This document shows positions 60,128 to 64,000 of a DNA stretch of 64,000 nucleotides, piece by piece. The translations under genes were made by a program, and so were the position numbers. The stretch is from Nocardioides gansuensis (GTDB lineage: Bacteria > Actinomycetota > Actinomycetes > Propionibacteriales > Nocardioidaceae). Within the stretch, counting starts at the first letter, position 1. Each line of letters starts with the position of its first letter. The stretch covers positions 1-64,000 of the forward strand of contig NZ_QDGZ01000005.1 of NCBI RefSeq assembly GCF_003076135.1. Reading direction: 5' to 3'. Under the pieces are notes generated by a model, which had not been told where the DNA came from, searched no databases, and saw nothing but the letters and a program-made list of their open reading frames with translations.

Positions 60128-61834
60128 ATGCCCCAGCAGGAGACCGACGAGCAGTACGTCGTCGGCGTCGACTACGGCACGCTCTCCGGACGCGCGGTCG
60201 TCGTCCGCGTCCGGGACGGGGCGGAGGTGGGCACCGCGGTGCACGCCTACCCGCACGCCGTCCTGGAAGCCTCCCTGCCGGCCTCCCTCGCCGGCAGCGA
60301 GCGTCCGCTTCCACCGGAGTGGGCGCTGCAGGTGCCCGAGGACTACCGCGAGGTGCTGCGGGTCGCCGTGCCCGCCGCCGTCGCCGCCGCGGGCATCGAG
60401 CCGTCGCAGGTGATCGGGATCGCCACGGACTTCACGGCCTGCACCATGGTGCCGACGCTGGCGGACGGGACGCCGCTCAACGAGGTCGACGGCCTCGCGG
60501 ACCGGCCCCACGCCTACGTCAAGTTGTGGAAGCACCACGCGGCGCAGGGGCAGGCCGACCGGATCAACGAGCTCGCGCGGCAGCGCGGCGAGTCCTGGCT
60601 GCCGCGGTACGGCGGTCTGATCTCGTCGGAGTGGGAGTTCGCCAAGGGGCTGCAGCTGTTCGAGGAGGACCGCGAGGTCTATGACCGCATGGACCACTGG
60701 GTCGAGGCGGCCGACTGGATCGTCTGGCAGCTCTGCGGCAGCTACGTCCGCAACGCGTGCACCGCCGGTTACAAGGGCATCCGCCAGGACGGTGAGTATC
60801 CGAGCCCCGGCTTCCTGGCCGAGCTGGCCCCCGGGTTCGGGTCCTTCGTCTCCGACAAGGTCGACCACCCCATCGGCGAGCTGGGTGACCTGGCCGGCGT
60901 GCTGAGCGCCGAGGCTGCCGGCTGGACCGGCCTTCCCGAGGGCATCGCCGTCGCGGTCGGCAATGTCGACGCGCACGTCACCGCGCCGGCCGCACAGGCT
61001 GTCGGTGCCGGCCAGATGGTCGCGATCATGGGCACCTCGACGTGTCACGTGATGAGCGCGGACGTGCTCCGCGAGGTGCCCGGGATGTGCGGCGTCGTCG
61101 ACGGCGGCATCGTGTCCGGGCTCTGGGGCTACGAGGCAGGGCAGAGCGGGGTGGGCGACATCTTCGGGTGGTTCACCCGGACCGGCGTGCCCGCGGCGTA
61201 CACGGAGGCCGCCGTCGCGGCCGGCGAGTCGGTGCACGAGCACCTGACCCGGCTGGCGTCCCGGCAGGAGGTCGGCGAGCACGGCCTGGTGGCGCTCGAC
61301 TGGCACTCGGGCAACCGCTCGGTGCTCGTCGACCACGAGCTGTCCGGCGTCCTGGTCGGCCAGACCCTCGCAACCCGCCCCGAGGACATCTACCGGGCGC
61401 TGCTGGAGGCCACCGCCTTCGGGACCCGGGTCATCGTGGAGACCTTCCGTGACAGTGGCGTGCCGGTGGAGGAGTTCATCGTGGCCGGCGGACTGGCGAA
61501 GAACGCGCTGCTGATGCAGATCTATGCCGACGTGACCCGCCTGCCCCTGTCGATCATCGACTCCGAGCAGGGACCGGCCCTCGGCTCCGCCATCCATGCG
61601 GCCGTGGCGGCCGGCGCATACCCCGACGTCCCGACCGCGGCCAAGCAGATGGGCAAGCTGCGGCGCAACGTCTTCCTGCCCGACGAGGCCAGGGCCCAGG
61701 CGTACGACGCGTTGTTCGAGCACTACGTCGCGCTGCACGACCACTTCGGGCGCAGCACCACGACGTTGCGGCGGCTCAAGGCGATCCGCCGGGAAGCGAT
61801 CGGCCGTCGCCTGGCCGCGAAGGAGGTCGACTGA
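60128..61834 (+). CDS. araB: Ribulokinase
   Basis: The 568-residue FGGY-family kinase phosphorylates L-ribulose to L-ribulose 5-phosphate. The N-terminal VGVDYGTLSGRAVVV is the AraB form of the ATPase phosphate-1 loop. FTACTMVPTLADGTPL, GTSTCHVMSA near residue 300 and the C-terminal VAGGLAKNALLMQIYADVT complete the fold. The length equals the AraB class (about 560) and exceeds xylulokinases. It lies four bases after the regulator and one base before araD. Confidence 0.92.
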   Translation: MPQQETDEQYVVGVDYGTLSGRAVVVRVRDGAEVGTAVHAYPHAVLEASLPASLAGSERPLPPEWALQVPEDYREVLRVAVPAAVAAAGIEPSQVIGIATDFTACTMVPTLADGTPLNEVDGLADRPHAYVKLWKHHAAQGQADRINELARQRGESWLPRYGGLISSEWEFAKGLQLFEEDREVYDRMDHWVEAADWIVWQLCGSYVRNACTAGYKGIRQDGEYPSPGFLAELAPGFGSFVSDKVDHPIGELGDLAGVLSAEAAGWTGLPEGIAVAVGNVDAHVTAPAAQAVGAGQMVAIMGTSTCHVMSADVLREVPGMCGVVDGGIVSGLWGYEAGQSGVGDIFGWFTRTGVPAAYTEAAVAAGESVHEHLTRLASRQEVGEHGLVALDWHSGNRSVLVDHELSGVLVGQTLATRPEDIYRALLEATAFGTRVIVETFRDSGVPVEEFIVAGGLAKNALLMQIYADVTRLPLSIIDSEQGPALGSAIHAAVAAGAYPDVPTAAKQMGKLRRNVFLPDEARAQAYDALFEHYVALHDHFGRSTTTLRRLKAIRREAIGRRLAAKEVD

Positions 61835-61835
61835 C

Positions 61836-62513
61836 ATGACCGTCGTCACCGAGGTGCACGAGACGATCCGCACCCTGCGCCGCGAGGTGTGCCTGCTCCA
61901 CGAGCAGCTCACCCGCTACCAGCTGGTGGTGTGGACAGCAGGCAACGTGAGCGCCCGGGTGCCCGGGCATGACCTCCTGGTCATCAAGCCCAGCGGGGTC
62001 TCCTACGACGAGCTCACACCGGAGAACATGGTCGTCTGCGACCTCGACGGCCGGGTGGTCGAGGGCGAGCACGCTCCCTCGTCCGACACCGAGGCCCAGG
62101 CCTACGTCTACCGCGAGATGCCCGAGGTCGGCGGGGTCGTGCACACCCACTCGACGTATGCCACCGCCTGGGCCGCCCGCGGCGAGCCGGTGCCGTGCGT
62201 GCTCACGATGGGGGCCGACGAGTTCGGGGGCGAGATCCCGGTGGGCCCCTTCGCGATCATCGGCGACGACTCGATCGGCCGCGGCATCGTCGAGACGCTG
62301 CGTGGCAGCCGCTCCCCGGCCGTCCTGATGCGCAACCACGGCGTGTTCACGATCGGCGCGACCGCGAAGGCGGCTGTGAAGGCAGCGGTGATGTGTGAGG
62401 ACGTCGCCCGCACGGTGCACATCTCCCGTCAGCTCGGCGAGCCCCTCAGGATCGACCAGCACCACGTCGATGCCCTCTTCGACCGCTACCAGAATGTCTA
62501 CGGCCAGCGCTGA
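61836..62513 (+). CDS. araD: L-ribulose-5-phosphate 4-epimerase
   Basis: The 225-residue class II aldolase-family epimerase has a phosphate/substrate segment [20 protein letters not shown], zinc-binding [10 protein letters not shown] near residue 103, and the third histidine in RNHGVFTIG near 168. It converts L-ribulose 5-phosphate to D-xylulose 5-phosphate, the last arabinose-specific step. The ATG at 61836 follows the araB stop by one base. Confidence 0.92.
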   Translation: MTVVTEVHETIRTLRREVCLLHEQLTRYQLVVWTAGNVSARVPGHDLLVIKPSGVSYDELTPENMVVCDLDGRVVEGEHAPSSDTEAQAYVYREMPEVGGVVHTHSTYATAWAARGEPVPCVLTMGADEFGGEIPVGPFAIIGDDSIGRGIVETLRGSRSPAVLMRNHGVFTIGATAKAAVKAAVMCEDVARTVHISRQLGEPLRIDQHHVDALFDRYQNVYGQR

Positions 62514-62574
62514 GCCGCCGGCCACCACCCACAAGTGCGGCCCGCCTCGGGCGGTCCGTGATCCCGGAGGAAGC

Positions 62575-64000
62575 ATGAGCATGACGTCCACCCCCGTTCC
62601 GCAGGTCTGGTTCCTCACCGGGAGCCAGGGGCTCTACGGCCCGGAGACGCTGGACCAGGTCGCGTCGCAGTCGCAGGGGATCGTCACACGCCTGGTCGAG
62701 CTGGCGGACCTGCCCGTCGACGTGGTGTGGAAGCCGGTACTGCTCGACGCCGCCTCGATCCACCGGCAGATGCTGGAGGCCAACTCCGATCCCTCCTGCG
62801 TCGGCATCATCGCCTGGATGCACACCTTCTCCCCGGCGAAGATGTGGATCGCCGGCCTCGACGCGCTGCAGAAGCCGCTGCTGCACCTGCACACCCAGGC
62901 CGGCATGGCGCTGCCGTGGTCCACGATCGACATGGACTTCATGAACCTCAACCAGGCCGCCCACGGCGACCGCGAGTTCGGCTACATCCAGTCCCGGCTC
63001 GGTGTGCTGCGCAAGACGGTGGCCGGCCACGTGGAGTCGCCGGTGGTCGCCGAGCGGATCTCCCAATGGACCCGCGCGGCGCTGGGACGGCACGAGCTGC
63101 GGCACCTCAGGCTGGCGCGCTTCGGCGACAACATGCGCGACGTCGCGGTGACCGAGGGTGACAAGGTCGAGGCCCAGCTGAGGTTCGGCGTCTCGGTGAA
63201 CACCTACGGCGTCAACGACCTCGTCGCCGTCGTCGACGAGGTCGCCGAGCACGAGGTCGACAAGCTCGTGACCGAGTACGCCGACACCTACCGGGTGGCC
63301 CCCGAGCTCCTGCCGACCGGGGACCGGCACGCCTCCCTGCGCGACGGCGCCCGCATCGAGCTGGGCATGCGCGCCTTCCTCTCCGACGGGGGTTTCCACG
63401 CCTTCACCACGAACTTCGAGGACCTGGGCGGGCTCCGCCAGCTCCCCGGCCTGGCCGTGCAGCGGCTGATGGCCGACGGCTACGGCTTCGGCGGTGAGGG
63501 CGACTGGAAGACATCGGTGCTGCTGCGCGCGACCAAGGTCATGGGCGCCGGGCTGCCGGGAGGCACGTCCTTCATGGAGGACTACACCTACCACCTGGTC
63601 CCCGGCGAGGAGAAGATCCTCGGCGCGCACATGCTCGAGGTCTGTCCCACGATCACCACGCAGCAGCCCTCGCTCGAGGTCCACCCGCTCTCGATCGGTG
63701 GACGCGAGGACCCGGTGCGTCTCCGGTTCACGGCCGACCCGGGCCCCGCGGTGGTCGCCGGCCTGTCCGACCTCGGCGACCGGTTCCGGCTCACGGTCAA
63801 CGAGATCGACGTCGTCGAGCCGGACGAGGCGTTGCCCCGCCTGCCCGTGGCCTGCGCGGTGTGGGAGCCGCGCCCGTCCCTGTCGACCTCGGCCGAGGCG
63901 TGGCTGATGGCCGGTGCGCCGCACCACACGGTGCTGTCCAAGGCCGTCGGCGTCGAGGTGCTGGCGGACTTCGCCGAGATGACCGGCACCGAGATCGTGA
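62575..64000 (+). CDS. araA: L-arabinose isomerase, truncated by the window edge
   Basis: 475 codons are present with no stop before the right edge; about 25 more are expected. The manganese ligands of AraA are all visible: Glu308 in GGEGDWKT, Glu335 in SFMEDYTYH, His352 in GAHMLEVCP and His451 in PHHTVLS. These match the E. coli positions with an offset of two. The enzyme interconverts L-arabinose and L-ribulose. GGAGG lies six bases before the ATG. A short imperfect hairpin (62538-62558) in the 61-base gap after araD may tune expression. Confidence 0.93.
   Translation, partial: MSMTSTPVPQVWFLTGSQGLYGPETLDQVASQSQGIVTRLVELADLPVDVVWKPVLLDAASIHRQMLEANSDPSCVGIIAWMHTFSPAKMWIAGLDALQKPLLHLHTQAGMALPWSTIDMDFMNLNQAAHGDREFGYIQSRLGVLRKTVAGHVESPVVAERISQWTRAALGRHELRHLRLARFGDNMRDVAVTEGDKVEAQLRFGVSVNTYGVNDLVAVVDEVAEHEVDKLVTEYADTYRVAPELLPTGDRHASLRDGARIELGMRAFLSDGGFHAFTTNFEDLGGLRQLPGLAVQRLMADGYGFGGEGDWKTSVLLRATKVMGAGLPGGTSFMEDYTYHLVPGEEKILGAHMLEVCPTITTQQPSLEVHPLSIGGREDPVRLRFTADPGPAVVAGLSDLGDRFRLTVNEIDVVEPDEALPRLPVACAVWEPRPSLSTSAEAWLMAGAPHHTVLSKAVGVEVLADFAEMTGTEIV

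Noticed and set aside
59960..61912. 650-codon minus-strand frame over araB
   Set aside because: It is a shadow of the sense codons; the composition is biased and no motifs are seen.

Overview
This is a 64 kb chromosomal segment of a high-GC actinobacterium. The very high GC, GTG starts, SpoIIAB-like ATPase, liv-type and ribose-type ABC systems, and the particular set of aromatic and arabinose genes suggest Nocardioides or a close relative in the Nocardioidaceae. That placement is inference; no rRNA gene is present to confirm it.

Region 1 (about 1-25.4 kb) is a loosely packed accessory region. It holds an anti-sigma-type ATPase, three large secreted multidomain proteins (a beta-propeller with thrombospondin-type repeats, a zinc-phospholipase-like protein, an Ig-like repeat protein), a CapA-type phosphoesterase, a universal stress protein, and several regulator/enzyme pairs (SDR with TetR, HxlR with thioesterase, LuxR-type ATPase regulator, TetR with a serine hydrolase). 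Scattered between them is much gene debris: a frameshifted cupin, a shattered flavin monooxygenase, an antitoxin whose toxin is cut to about 20 codons, an integrase fragment, two IS110-type transposase fragments, a methyltransferase tail and the tail of a second serine hydrolase.

Region 2 (25.5-33.9 kb) is a complete, tightly overlapped protocatechuate operon on the minus strand, pcaHGBDCFIJ-pobA, divergent from an IclR regulator across a perfect palindrome. It converts 4-hydroxybenzoate and protocatechuate to succinyl-CoA and acetyl-CoA.

Region 3 (33.9-52.1 kb) looks like a hydroxycinnamate (ferulate / p-coumarate) uptake and side-chain-shortening locus. A liv-type ABC transporter with a MarR regulator runs leftward. 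A nine-gene operon runs rightward: aldehyde dehydrogenase, alcohol dehydrogenase, SDR, amidohydrolase, acyl-CoA ligase, MaoC hydratase, esterase-like hydrolase, Rieske oxygenase and its reductase. The two promoters share an 18-bp element. The predicted flow is coniferyl-type alcohol to aldehyde to acid to CoA thioester, then hydration, oxidation and hydrolytic release of vanillate or 4-hydroxybenzoate. VanAB-like enzymes and PobA then feed protocatechuate to region 2. A TetR/amidase pair and a decayed second copy of the MarR-permease junction lie between regions 2 and 3.

Region 4 (52.2-64 kb) is L-arabinose uptake and catabolism: a furanose-type (YtfQ-like) ABC transporter, two LacI regulators, araB, araD and araA (araA runs off the right edge), plus an unusual regulator made of four consecutive helix-turn-helix domains. 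Arabinose and ferulate are both released from feruloylated arabinoxylan, so regions 2-4 may form one plant-cell-wall side-chain utilisation island (inference).
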